NCBI RefSeq assembly: GCF_900111605.1 | Contig: NZ_FOIA01000015.1 | Location: forward strand, 29,449 to 93,448 | Source of the DNA: Nitrosomonas marina | GTDB taxonomy: Bacteria > Pseudomonadota > Gammaproteobacteria > Burkholderiales > Nitrosomonadaceae | Length of the DNA: 64,000 nt | Reading direction: 5' to 3' | Part shown: piece after piece, positions 28,452-36,640 of the stretch | Position numbering within the stretch: position 1 is the stretch's first letter | Layout of the letters: each line of letters begins with the position of its first letter | Translations under genes and position numbers: made by a program | Notes under the pieces: model-generated | Databases searched by the model: none | What the model was told of the DNA's origin: nothing | What the model saw: the letters and a program-made list of their open reading frames with translations, nothing else

Positions 28452-28845
28452 ATGCGTGTGATTGATTTTGTCCTGCTTGGTTACGCAACGGGCAATAATG
28501 CAGTTTTAATATGCATCGATTTATAATGTGTATCAGGCCGCAAACAGCTTACATGAATGGAACCGATGCACAAGACGCCCTGCTGACAGATCAAGAATTG
28601 ACATCAATATTGATGACTTCAGACTAATAATGCAATCTGTTATTAAAGCCTGCTACAGCAAATGCTTTCAGCCCGGTGCTGTGAAGCAGCAGTAATTATA
28701 AGCCGAAGAAAATATATTTCTCTACGAGACTCGCGTAGCTGGGAACGGTTGGTTGGGTTATTTTACGAACAATAATATGTTGGTACGGTATCTCTAGCCG
28801 TAATTGTAACAATAGCATGTACCACCATATAGTTTTGCTCAGCGT
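28452..28845. other. Intergenic region, nothing recognised
   Basis: A 394-bp gap between the converging antiporter and DUF4202 genes. A 14-bp palindrome (CATCAATATTGATG, 28602-28615) is the only structure I noticed; no terminator with a T-run and no coding frame. Confidence 0.35.
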
Positions 28846-29448
28846 TTATTCGCGCATCACATTTCCAATCCGGCCACTCATCAACTCCGGCAGCTTTATC
28901 TTCCCAGCTTGCACAAAACGGTGCGCCCGCTCGGACAGTTTATTCCAGATTCGCCGAATAATATCGTTCCATTTAACTTCATCGTATTCGGGATGTCTTG
29001 CCACGAAGTCGGCCAGGTAGTGTTCCAGAAAAACGAGCCCGGCCACGTCTTCAAGCAATTGCGATTCCGGATTTGTTTTGAGTGATCGTTTGCTGATGAT
29101 TTGTTTTACGCGTGTGATCATATCCTGATCGTAACCGGCCTCTTCCAGCAGATTGCCTACGGTATCGGCATGGAACATGTTCAACGCAGCGCGCCATTGA
29201 TGGTAGCCTTTTCGATTCAGCGGAAAATCATTGCGTGGTATCTTCCAGCGCTGAATATGCTGCGCCCTGGCAGCAAGTCTGACGGCGTCACCGGCCTCTG
29301 GTGCATAACGTTTCAGCATCTGTGACATGCGCTGCGCGTACAACAGTTCTTTGGGCCAGTTCTTGTCATCGCTGGTTTCCATGTTCGGGTCCTCGCTGTT
29401 GACAACGTCTATCAATGCAATGGCGATGTTAAAACGTTTATCGGTCAT
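28846..29448 (-). CDS. DUF4202 domain protein
   Basis: About 200 residues of the DUF4202 family, soluble and rich in helices. Characteristic segments are FNIAIALIDVVNSEDP near the N-terminus, AARAQHIQRWKIPR (about 68-80, with a His that may bind metal), RKGYHQWRAALNMFHA and DVAGLVFLEHYLADF. The fold resembles HD-type metal phosphohydrolases, but no activity is established. The ATG at 29448 with AGAGG about ten bases upstream is preferred over a TTG at 29478 that would add ten residues. Confidence 0.85.
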   Translation of the reverse strand: MTDKRFNIAIALIDVVNSEDPNMETSDDKNWPKELLYAQRMSQMLKRYAPEAGDAVRLAARAQHIQRWKIPRNDFPLNRKGYHQWRAALNMFHADTVGNLLEEAGYDQDMITRVKQIISKRSLKTNPESQLLEDVAGLVFLEHYLADFVARHPEYDEVKWNDIIRRIWNKLSERAHRFVQAGKIKLPELMSGRIGNVMRE

Positions 29449-29627
29449 AATGTCATAACCTCTGCTCACCCCTGACAAAAAATTGTATTTTCAGGGTCGT
29501 TGCTCCATTCGCTCCATTCATATTGCCAAAACGCTGTTCCAGCGTTATCGTTCAATTTTAAAAAGTTTACAGCATTCCCGCATATGTTTTCCATTTGCAT
29601 AGCGGAAAAATCTTATAGGAAACATGA

Positions 29628-30140
29628 ATGAATAGACGCACCGTATTAAAGGGGTTTGCAGCAGCACCCGTGTTGCCGTTAATGCCGGGCTGCACCAGGG
29701 TAGTGGGCGAAGCCGAAATTCCGGTAACGCCGCTTAACAAACCGCGCAAGGAATGGCGTGGGCTGGTTTCAACGAGAGCCTATGAAATATTGTTCGAGGA
29801 GGCAACGGAGCGACCGGAATCCAGTAATTTAATATATGAAACGCGCGAAGGCACGTATCTGTGCGCCGCATGTTACCTGCCGCTGTTTGAAAGCAGGCAC
29901 AAATATGAAAGCTGGACCGGCTGGCCAAGTTTTACCGAACCAATTGCAGGTCATATCGCGACCAAAATCGACTTCAAAATGATCTGGCCGCGTACCGAAT
30001 ACCATTGCGTACGCTGCGGAGGCCATCAGGGTCACGTCTTCAATGACGGCCCTCCACCTCGCGGGGAGCGCTGGTGCAATAACGGTTATGCCCTGAAATT
30101 CGTACCGGTTGAAGATGCACTGCCAGCACTGAGAGGCTGA
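29628..30140 (+). CDS. msrB: Tat-exported peptide-methionine (R)-S-oxide reductase
   Basis: 170 residues. The N-terminus NRRTVLKGF is a twin-arginine signal, followed by LPLMPGC, a possible lipobox, so the enzyme would be exported folded and perhaps lipid-anchored. The MsrB domain has zinc-binding pairs CAAC and CVRCGGHQGHVF and the catalytic cysteine in RWCNNGYAL (usual form RYCxNS). It reduces methionine-R-sulfoxide in exported proteins. It converges with the radical SAM/ArsM-type operon, whose last gene ends 56 bp away. Confidence 0.93.
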   Translation: MNRRTVLKGFAAAPVLPLMPGCTRVVGEAEIPVTPLNKPRKEWRGLVSTRAYEILFEEATERPESSNLIYETREGTYLCAACYLPLFESRHKYESWTGWPSFTEPIAGHIATKIDFKMIWPRTEYHCVRCGGHQGHVFNDGPPPRGERWCNNGYALKFVPVEDALPALRG

Positions 30141-30195
30141 TAACCAGGATCTGAAAACAGGAGCAGGCCGGTTTTTTAGCGTATCGGGCATTGTC

Positions 30196-32379
30196 TCAAT
30201 CCCGCAGCTGTTGTCTGTCCGCTTGACTGGCCTTTTCCCCGCGCCGCCAGGCATGAAACCGCTCAACCCACTGCAACAGTTTCTCCGGCGCATGCGCGCG
30301 CTTCCATTTCCCGGCAGCGTATTTATTGGCTTCAGGCCAGGTCGGATAGGTGTGGATAGTCCCGAGGATTTTGTTTAGCCCTAATCCATGTTTCATCGCC
30401 AGCACATACTCGGCCAGTAAATCACTAGCGTGTTTGCCGGCTATGGTCACACCCAGAATACGATCTTTGCCCGGTACTGTTAGCACCTTGATGAACCCGT
30501 CTGTTGCTTCGTCGGTAATAGCACGATCCAGATCGTCTAATCCGTATCGTGTCACTTCCACGGCCACGCCGCGCGCATTGGCTTCATCCTCAGACAGTCC
30601 GGCCCGGGCAATTTCCGGGTCGGTAAAAGTCGTCCATGGAATCACCGAATAATCTGCTTTGAAGCGCTTGAAATCGCCGAATAACGCATTGACAGACGCA
30701 TACCATGCCTGATGCGCAGCAGTGTGCGTAAACTGATAAGGCCCGGCAACATCCCCGCAGGTATAAATATTTGGATAAATCGTTTGCAGCCAGGCGTTTG
30801 TATCAATGGTACGCCGGGAAGTAACCGAAATGCCCAGCTCTTCAAGTCCAAATCCTTCGGTGCGAGGTCTACGGCCAACTGCACACAGGATAGCGTCAAA
30901 GGCAATTGCCTGTTCCCGGCCATGCTGATCCTGCACGATAAGCCGCTGCACCTTGCCATCCGGCTCATGGGCAATTTCACACCGAACGGCTTTGGTATGT
31001 GTCAATAACTGCACACCGTCTTCCTGTAGAGCGTTTTTGACCAATGTCCGCGCATCGGAATCTTCCCGTTGCAGCAGATCGTCCTGTTCAATTTGAATCA
31101 CCTGGCTGTCGAGTCGTGCAAAAGCCTGTGCCAGTTCGCAACCGATCGGTCCACCACCCAGTACAATTAATCGTTCAGGACGCTCCGTCAACGACCAGAT
31201 GGTATCAGAAGTAAAATAACGCATCGACTCAAGCCCAGGAATATCAGGTACTACCGGGCTTGCGCCGGATGCGATGACAATTGCCCGTGTAGTCAAAGTC
31301 TGGCCGTTAACTTCAACTGACCAGGGTGACGTGATTCTGGCATGGCCTTCGACCACTTCAACACCAAGTCGAGTATAACGTTCAATGGAATCATGCGGCT
31401 CAACAGCTTTGATGACACGTTGAACCCGTGCCATTACGTCGGCAAAATCATAGTTTACCTGGATTTGCTTGACGCCAAGCGATACAGATTGGCGCGCTTC
31501 TTTCAAAAAACCGGCCGAGCGGATCAACGTTTTGGACGGAACGCAACCGTAATTAAGACAGTCGCCTCCCATTTTATGGCTTTCAATAAGCGTCACTTTG
31601 GCACGTACTGCCGCAGCAATATACGCGGTTACCAGGCCTGCCGCGCCCGCACCAATAACAACCAGATTACGGTCGAATGTTTCTGGTTTGGACCAGCGCG
31701 CATATAGTCGGCGCTTTTTGGCGATCCCGACACCCCATCGCGCAAGCCATGGAAAAACAGCCAATAGCAGAAACGACAGAATGAGCCCCGGAGACAGAAT
31801 ATCTGACAAATTGTCGATTGAAGCAAGCTGTGTTCCTGCATTGACATAAACTGCACTGCCAGGAAACATGCCGATCAGGGTGACCCAGAAAAAAATACCG
31901 CTGCGAATGCGAGTAAGTCCCATAAGCAGATTGATCAGAAAAAAAGGAAATGCAGGTACCAGACGCAGTGAAAACAGATAAAACACACCATCGCGTTCAA
32001 GTCCGTTATTGATTGTTTCCAGTCGGTCTCCAAAACGGCGTTGCACGGTATCGCGCAAGATGTAACGCGATGCCCAAAACGCCAGTGTAGCGCCGACAGT
32101 GGCAGAAACCAGTACAACCGGCACCGCGATCCATAGTCCGAACATCGCGCCACCCGCCAGCGTCATCACCGCAGCGCCTGGCAAAGACAGCGCGGCCATA
32201 ATAATATACGTCAGCGAATAAATGCCGATAACAAGAAACGGTTCATCTTTGTATACCTGCTGCAGCATGTCATTGCTGGATTTCAGCATGTCCAGACTAA
32301 AATAACGCTGCAAATCAAATCCAAAAAACAAAATAATGAGCAGACCCAGCAGGCACAGCAACCACCAGCGTTTGTTCAT
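30196..32379 (-). CDS. VTT (TVP38/TMEM64) membrane domain fused to a disulfide oxidoreductase
   Basis: 727 residues in two parts. Residues 1-225 are a DedA/VTT-type membrane domain with about six helices (LSLPGAAVMTLAGGAMFG at 65-81). Residues 235-727 form a class I flavin disulfide reductase like mercuric reductase or lipoamide dehydrogenase: FAD site VIGAGAAGLV (241-250), redox cysteines in GGDCLNYGCVPSK (C274, C279), an NAD(P)H site near LGGGPIGCELAQAF, and the C-terminal HTYPTWPEA with the catalytic His-Glu pair. No extra heavy-metal cysteines are seen. Such fusions are known but their substrate is not. It is the last gene of the five-gene operon, 30 bp after the radical SAM gene. Confidence 0.9.
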   Translation of the reverse strand: MNKRWWLLCLLGLLIILFFGFDLQRYFSLDMLKSSNDMLQQVYKDEPFLVIGIYSLTYIIMAALSLPGAAVMTLAGGAMFGLWIAVPVVLVSATVGATLAFWASRYILRDTVQRRFGDRLETINNGLERDGVFYLFSLRLVPAFPFFLINLLMGLTRIRSGIFFWVTLIGMFPGSAVYVNAGTQLASIDNLSDILSPGLILSFLLLAVFPWLARWGVGIAKKRRLYARWSKPETFDRNLVVIGAGAAGLVTAYIAAAVRAKVTLIESHKMGGDCLNYGCVPSKTLIRSAGFLKEARQSVSLGVKQIQVNYDFADVMARVQRVIKAVEPHDSIERYTRLGVEVVEGHARITSPWSVEVNGQTLTTRAIVIASGASPVVPDIPGLESMRYFTSDTIWSLTERPERLIVLGGGPIGCELAQAFARLDSQVIQIEQDDLLQREDSDARTLVKNALQEDGVQLLTHTKAVRCEIAHEPDGKVQRLIVQDQHGREQAIAFDAILCAVGRRPRTEGFGLEELGISVTSRRTIDTNAWLQTIYPNIYTCGDVAGPYQFTHTAAHQAWYASVNALFGDFKRFKADYSVIPWTTFTDPEIARAGLSEDEANARGVAVEVTRYGLDDLDRAITDEATDGFIKVLTVPGKDRILGVTIAGKHASDLLAEYVLAMKHGLGLNKILGTIHTYPTWPEANKYAAGKWKRAHAPEKLLQWVERFHAWRRGEKASQADRQQLRD

Positions 32380-32409
32380 TTAGTTATCCTTGTGTGTCAA
32401 TGCACCGCA

Positions 32410-33372
32410 CTATTTGATCTCACTACATGAGGCGCCGAATTTAAAACAACTGTAACAGCGGTGATGCTTCATGCTCACAGGAATTACCAGACTTTCGGTC
32501 AGTGTTTCGGCCAGTGCATAATCGGCATCGTCGTCAACCAGTGTGCAGGCATACACCCAACAGCGGTTATTCTGTCTGACCACCATGCGACTGAATGCAC
32601 ACATGAATTCTCGACGCGACGCTTTCGTCTGAAAATCAAGCATGCAATGTTGAGTAATCTGTGGCGCCGAAACAACCGCTTCAGGCGGATAAAATTCGGG
32701 AAATTCGATCCTGCGCAAATTTTCTGGCAGCCCCGCTGCGCGAAACACGTCCGCAAAACGTTGCCCGATCTGTTCGGCCGCCATATCCGGCAACACCTGA
32801 CTGGCCACTGATAATTGGAATCCCATGTCATGCAGCTTGCGCATCCCTTCCAAAGCAAGTTCAAACATGCCTTCTCCGCGATTTTTGTCATGCTCTGCTG
32901 CGTCATAATGGTCCAGACTAACCCGAAAATGCAACTGATGCTGGCGGTCCAGTAATGGCCGTAGTTGATGCAGACGTCTGATCAATGGCTCGGTGGCATT
33001 GGTCAGCACCAGACAGGGGCGACTGCTTAGTGCATAATCCAGAATACGCACAAAATCCTTATTGACAAAAGGTTCCCCGCCGGTGAACGAGAATTGTCGA
33101 ACACCGAGTATCAATGCTTCATCGATATAAGGCCGGGCATCGTCAAAACGCATCAGTTGCAGACGGCTGTCTCCGGGCCTGGAACCTTCCAGGCAAAACG
33201 GGCAGGACAGATTGCATGCCGTGCCGGTATGCAGCCACAGTTCATCGAGTCCGTGCGAGTCAATAAATCCGCGCGGTTCGCCTTTTGAAGTCACATACCA
33301 TTGAGGCGATCGCTTGCGCGTATTTACTGTACGCTCGCCTGGTATCGTTTTTAACTCAAGCTCTGTCTTCAA
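32410..33372 (-). CDS. Radical SAM enzyme of the ArsM-type operon, not ArsS-like
   Basis: About 320 residues. The cluster-binding motif is CNLSCPFC (C-x3-C-x2-C, about residues 53-60), followed by the SAM-binding phrase FSFTGGEPF. The C-terminal part carries extra cysteines: CMLDF, MCAF, CWVYAC and the final CYSCFKFGASC, which could hold a second iron-sulfur cluster. The usual arsenosugar radical SAM protein ArsS has a different N-terminal motif and a DUF3641 tail, neither of which I see. The frame opens at TTG 33378; TTG 33372, overlapping the upstream stop as TTGA, is favoured. Reaction unknown. Confidence 0.85.
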   Translation of the reverse strand: MKTELELKTIPGERTVNTRKRSPQWYVTSKGEPRGFIDSHGLDELWLHTGTACNLSCPFCLEGSRPGDSRLQLMRFDDARPYIDEALILGVRQFSFTGGEPFVNKDFVRILDYALSSRPCLVLTNATEPLIRRLHQLRPLLDRQHQLHFRVSLDHYDAAEHDKNRGEGMFELALEGMRKLHDMGFQLSVASQVLPDMAAEQIGQRFADVFRAAGLPENLRRIEFPEFYPPEAVVSAPQITQHCMLDFQTKASRREFMCAFSRMVVRQNNRCWVYACTLVDDDADYALAETLTESLVIPVSMKHHRCYSCFKFGASCSEIK

Positions 33373-34415
33373 CAGCAACCGCCTTTCGCTATACTTTGCG
33401 TTTCGTCATCAAACGGAATACCCATGCCACACCCTGGGAAAATACCGTAATGCCGATCGAAATTCCCGTAAAAATCAAAATGCGCTGCAAAACGCGTATC
33501 ATGCAACATACGCCAGGTATTGCCACAAACCGGGAACTGTCTGCCCGTCTCAATCAAGTGATGCTTGTCGAGTAAAAATGCATGCGGGTGATGTGGTATG
33601 GTGCCGCGATAAACGACTGCCTGCCCGTGATCTTCGCAAGCCAGTTCAAGTTCAGGCAATTTGAATAATCGATAGGTAGCCGAGTAAAACCGAATATTTC
33701 CGATTTTATTTCGAAGTTGTGAATCATCAATCGAAATTGACCGGTCTGTAACCAGCCGCGGATCGATAAAACCCTGCCCACGCGCTAACGGCACAAAATC
33801 ATTCCAATACAGTGCACCGCTTAAACACTCGCCATAGAGAACCGGATCGTTGACCAGAGCCCTGGGAATACGCCTGTCGCTGTAAACATCAGAAAAATAG
33901 AGCTCTCCACCCGGTTTTAGTACCCGGTAAGCCTCGCGCAATACAGCTGCTTTATCCATCGCCAGATTGATCACGCAATTCGACACAATGATATCGATGC
34001 TCGAATCAGCCAGATCCAGCTCATCGAGCTGTTCAATGTAGCCGTATAAAAACCGCACGTTGTTACGCCGGTATCCAAATGCCTGCCGATGGAATTTTTC
34101 ATGTTTGCGCGCAACCGCAAGCTGCTCTTCGGTCATATCCACGCCAATAACTTTTCCTTTTTCGCCGACCAACTGTGACAACAAATAAACATCCCGCCCT
34201 GCACCACAACCAAGATCAAGAACCGTCAACCCCTCCAATTGTTCGGGCAGCACAAGACCGCATCCATAGTAGCGCGACAGCACTTCTTCATGCACTCTGG
34301 ACAGCATCGGTTTGATATATTCAGGCAATCGCGCATCTGTGCAACAGGCATTTGTTTTCAGATCGTGCGTACCGGACAGAGTTTCTCCATAATATTTTTG
34401 TACAACTTCCTGCAT
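33369..34415 (-). CDS. ArsM-like arsenite S-adenosylmethionine methyltransferase
   Basis: 348 residues. The SAM site is VLDLGCGAGRDVYLLS (65-80). The hallmarks of As(III) methyltransferases are present: DLKTNACC (C24, C25) and SNCVINL (C147), whose cysteines would bind arsenite, plus RVLKPGGELYFSDVYSDRRIP. The C-terminal HFDFYGNFDRHYGIFPGCGMGIPF region matches the ArsM forms that accompany arsenosugar genes, and the protein ends in GGCC. It probably methylates arsenite in the cytosol; another soft metalloid or thiol-bound substrate cannot be excluded. GGGGAA precedes the ATG at 34415. Confidence 0.85.
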   Translation of the reverse strand: MQEVVQKYYGETLSGTHDLKTNACCTDARLPEYIKPMLSRVHEEVLSRYYGCGLVLPEQLEGLTVLDLGCGAGRDVYLLSQLVGEKGKVIGVDMTEEQLAVARKHEKFHRQAFGYRRNNVRFLYGYIEQLDELDLADSSIDIIVSNCVINLAMDKAAVLREAYRVLKPGGELYFSDVYSDRRIPRALVNDPVLYGECLSGALYWNDFVPLARGQGFIDPRLVTDRSISIDDSQLRNKIGNIRFYSATYRLFKLPELELACEDHGQAVVYRGTIPHHPHAFLLDKHHLIETGRQFPVCGNTWRMLHDTRFAAHFDFYGNFDRHYGIFPGCGMGIPFDDETQSIAKGGCC

Positions 34416-34482
34416 AATTTTCCCCGGTTTAGGTAATAATCAAAACTGTCTGATAATTGGGTTGCTTGATCAACAAACTACT

Positions 34483-35157
34483 TTACTGGTAACGCTCCGC
34501 CAGCACGTCAGGCGTTGCACCGCATGCAAACTTCAGTGCCAGTTTACGGTTATACCAGGTCCGCCGCCACCAGCCATCCCGTTGCCAGCGTCTCGAATCA
34601 ACAAATATATGTTCGCGCAATGCAGCAAAACTACCCAGGCGCCTCGCACCATGCACAAGCGGCACCTCTTCAAACAAAGGCCACGGCGCATGGCCGCCAG
34701 CTGCAAAATAGCTTTTACGCAATATAAAAAGCCCTTGATCTCCGTAGGGCACACCAAAGCGACAACGTAATGCAATTGCCGGTTCCAGAATTCTTGCAGG
34801 CCACTGACGCGGCACGTCAAAACGAAAGGTAAAATATCCTCCGATGGCACCCCGCTGAAGCGCGTCTTTCATCGCTGTAAAGGCATTGTTCGAAATACGT
34901 GCATCCGCATGTAAAAACCATAGCACATCCCCTTGCGCTATTGCAGCACCGGTTGACAGTTGTTGTCCCCGGCATGGAAGGCAAGGCAACCAGCTTGCAC
35001 CGCCGGCATTGCAGATATCTCGACAGGTTATGCTGCTGTCACCGTCAGCCACTATAATTTCGTTCACACATTTCGGCATGCGCTGTAATTGCTTCAACAG
35101 ACTGTGCAGCTTCTTTTCGTCCCTGTAGCAGGGAATTATGACACTGAAATCAGGCAT
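34483..35157 (-). CDS. Family 2 glycosyltransferase, TIGR04283 type
   Basis: 224 residues with a GT-A fold: SVIIPCYRDEKKLHSLLKQL at the N-terminus, ADGDSS (about 38-43), the metal-binding HADAR (about 83-87, in place of DxD) and GDQGLFILRK near the C-terminus. Proteins of this type are classed as rSAM-associated transferase 2 and are thought to work in arsenosugar or related small-molecule pathways. It overlaps the preceding DUF2064 gene by eight bases (ATGCCTGA) and is followed by the ArsM-like gene after 67 bp, so all lie in one operon. The sugar donor and acceptor are unknown. Confidence 0.87.
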   Translation of the reverse strand: MPDFSVIIPCYRDEKKLHSLLKQLQRMPKCVNEIIVADGDSSITCRDICNAGGASWLPCLPCRGQQLSTGAAIAQGDVLWFLHADARISNNAFTAMKDALQRGAIGGYFTFRFDVPRQWPARILEPAIALRCRFGVPYGDQGLFILRKSYFAAGGHAPWPLFEEVPLVHGARRLGSFAALREHIFVDSRRWQRDGWWRRTWYNRKLALKFACGATPDVLAERYQ

Positions 35158-35848
35158 GGTAGCAATCCGGGTTAATGTTCAATGCTGATGCAACGTCTGT
35201 AACCAGCGTATATAAAGCCAGACGGGCGGGACGTTCGTCGTTTTCGAGCAAACGCAGCAAGCGAAAAAAGTCATCTGGTTCATCTATATCATAGCTTTCA
35301 TTCAATATGCTTACCGTATCCATCTCAGCCCGGCAACAGCTGGCCAACGCCACACCCAGACAATCTGTACTCCAGGGCAGCATTGATAAATCCGGCCATG
35401 CACACCGGTTGGCCATGAGTACAACACCGCCGTCCACTGCCGGCATCAATACGGCATCGCTATTGCACAAATGCGACCTCACTGCGACGTAATCTGTCTC
35501 GCTTATACCAGGAGCATCACTGCCAATAAAAACCAGCCGGGTGGTATTCTGTTTGCGCAACATAGTGTCCAGTGCATTCAGCCGCTGTCCCAAATTGCCC
35601 GAAACCTGTGGAATTATTCTGGGTGAAAAACCAGACTGCGACGCCTGCTCCCATGCCCAACTTTTGTCTCGTTCATCCGCCGGAGCAAGTACCACCGGCC
35701 CCGGCCATGCCAGTGCGTCTTCTATGGCGCAATTCAAGAGCGCTTGCGCAATCTGCAGTGTTCGTTCCCTGCCAAACCGTGCCGCAAGCCGTTGCTTGCC
35801 TATGCCAAGTTGCGGTTTTTTATGTACCAGTACAAGCGTTGTATCCAT
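35150..35848 (-). CDS. Nucleotidyltransferase-like DUF2064 protein, TIGR04282 type
   Basis: 232 residues with the MobA/CofC-like GT-A fold of DUF2064. Landmarks are VHKKPQLGIGKQRLAARFG near the start (the usual form is KxPxxGxxKTRL), FIGSDAPGISETDY (about 115-130) and MPAVDGGVVLMANRC. It is classed as rSAM-associated transferase 1 and usually travels with the TIGR04283 protein, as here. It is the first gene of the operon; the 360-bp upstream region must hold the promoter. The substrate, a nucleotide-activated sugar or similar, is unknown. Confidence 0.87.
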   Translation of the reverse strand: MDTTLVLVHKKPQLGIGKQRLAARFGRERTLQIAQALLNCAIEDALAWPGPVVLAPADERDKSWAWEQASQSGFSPRIIPQVSGNLGQRLNALDTMLRKQNTTRLVFIGSDAPGISETDYVAVRSHLCNSDAVLMPAVDGGVVLMANRCAWPDLSMLPWSTDCLGVALASCCRAEMDTVSILNESYDIDEPDDFFRLLRLLENDERPARLALYTLVTDVASALNINPDCYHA

Positions 35849-36208
35849 CGCAAATCAATTTTGGGCCGGTCATTCAGTGATTATATCTTTGCAAAATCAT
35901 GTTTGTTTTTCAACATGACAGTGCCCGCAAGACCTGATTTTATCTGTTATACATAGTCGGAAAACGCCCGTAAATCTTACAAAAATATACAAATATTATT
36001 ATTTGCACTCAATAACTTCACATTTTTTTTATAAGCTTATTCTTATAATGGTTATTATATTTACTTATACAGCCAATATAAAAATAAAATAACATAAACT
36101 GAAAATAATCAGCAGGAATGACAGCCGTTATTGTTTTTTATATTTTACTTAGATATTCTGACTGATCAAAAACAACTCAGTGAACAAAAAGTAAAAAGGA
36201 CACTAGAC
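35849..36208. other. Divergent promoter region between the ArsM-type operon and the two-component genes
   Basis: A very AT-rich 360-bp stretch. A perfect TATAAT at 36044-36049 could be the -10 element for the response-regulator operon, although no good -35 is at the right distance. No binding-site palindrome recognisable as an ArsR-type operator was found for the leftward operon. Confidence 0.35.
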
Positions 36209-36613
36209 ATGACAAAAAGAATCGCACATGTTGATGACGACCCGGATATTCGCGATGCCGTGGCACGTATTCTGGAAAAAAACGGTTACGAAGTAGAACA
36301 TTATCTAACCATGAAGGATTTTATTGCGTCACTGGAACAAAACAGCAACCCGCCTGATCTGGCCATACTGGATGTTATGGTTGAATCTATGGATGCTGGA
36401 TTGACTGCCTACGCCGAAATTCAAAAAAATCACCCAAGTATTCAAACTATTTTCCTGACCTCCTTAGGTGACATGATACGACAATACTTTGACAAAGAAT
36501 CAGATAAATGGGTTTGTGTCATGGAAAAACCTGTTGAGCCTGACAGTCTGCTCAGTGTTATCGAAGATCGTCTTTCTCAAAGTAGTAATAACCAGACCGG
36601 TAAAGCATACTAA
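36209..36613 (+). CDS. Single-domain response regulator
   Basis: 134 residues: a receiver domain with nothing after it. The acidic pocket is DDDPD (about 8-12), the phosphorylation site is Asp in AILDVMVES (about 57-59), the conserved Thr lies in IFLTS and the Lys in VCVMEKPVEP. Lacking an output domain, it must act on a protein partner or relay phosphate. The ATG at 36209 has AAGGA eight bases upstream; a longer frame upstream opens only with a TTG. The histidine kinase gene begins 28 bp after its stop, so they are a cognate pair. Confidence 0.88.
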   Translation: MTKRIAHVDDDPDIRDAVARILEKNGYEVEHYLTMKDFIASLEQNSNPPDLAILDVMVESMDAGLTAYAEIQKNHPSIQTIFLTSLGDMIRQYFDKESDKWVCVMEKPVEPDSLLSVIEDRLSQSSNNQTGKAY

Positions 36614-36640
36614 TAAAAAAAACAATAAAAAGGATCGGCC

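Noticed and set aside
28602..28615. 14-bp palindrome CATCAATATTGATG
   Set aside because: Short AT-rich palindromes of this size are expected by chance, and it lies between two convergent gene ends rather than at a promoter.
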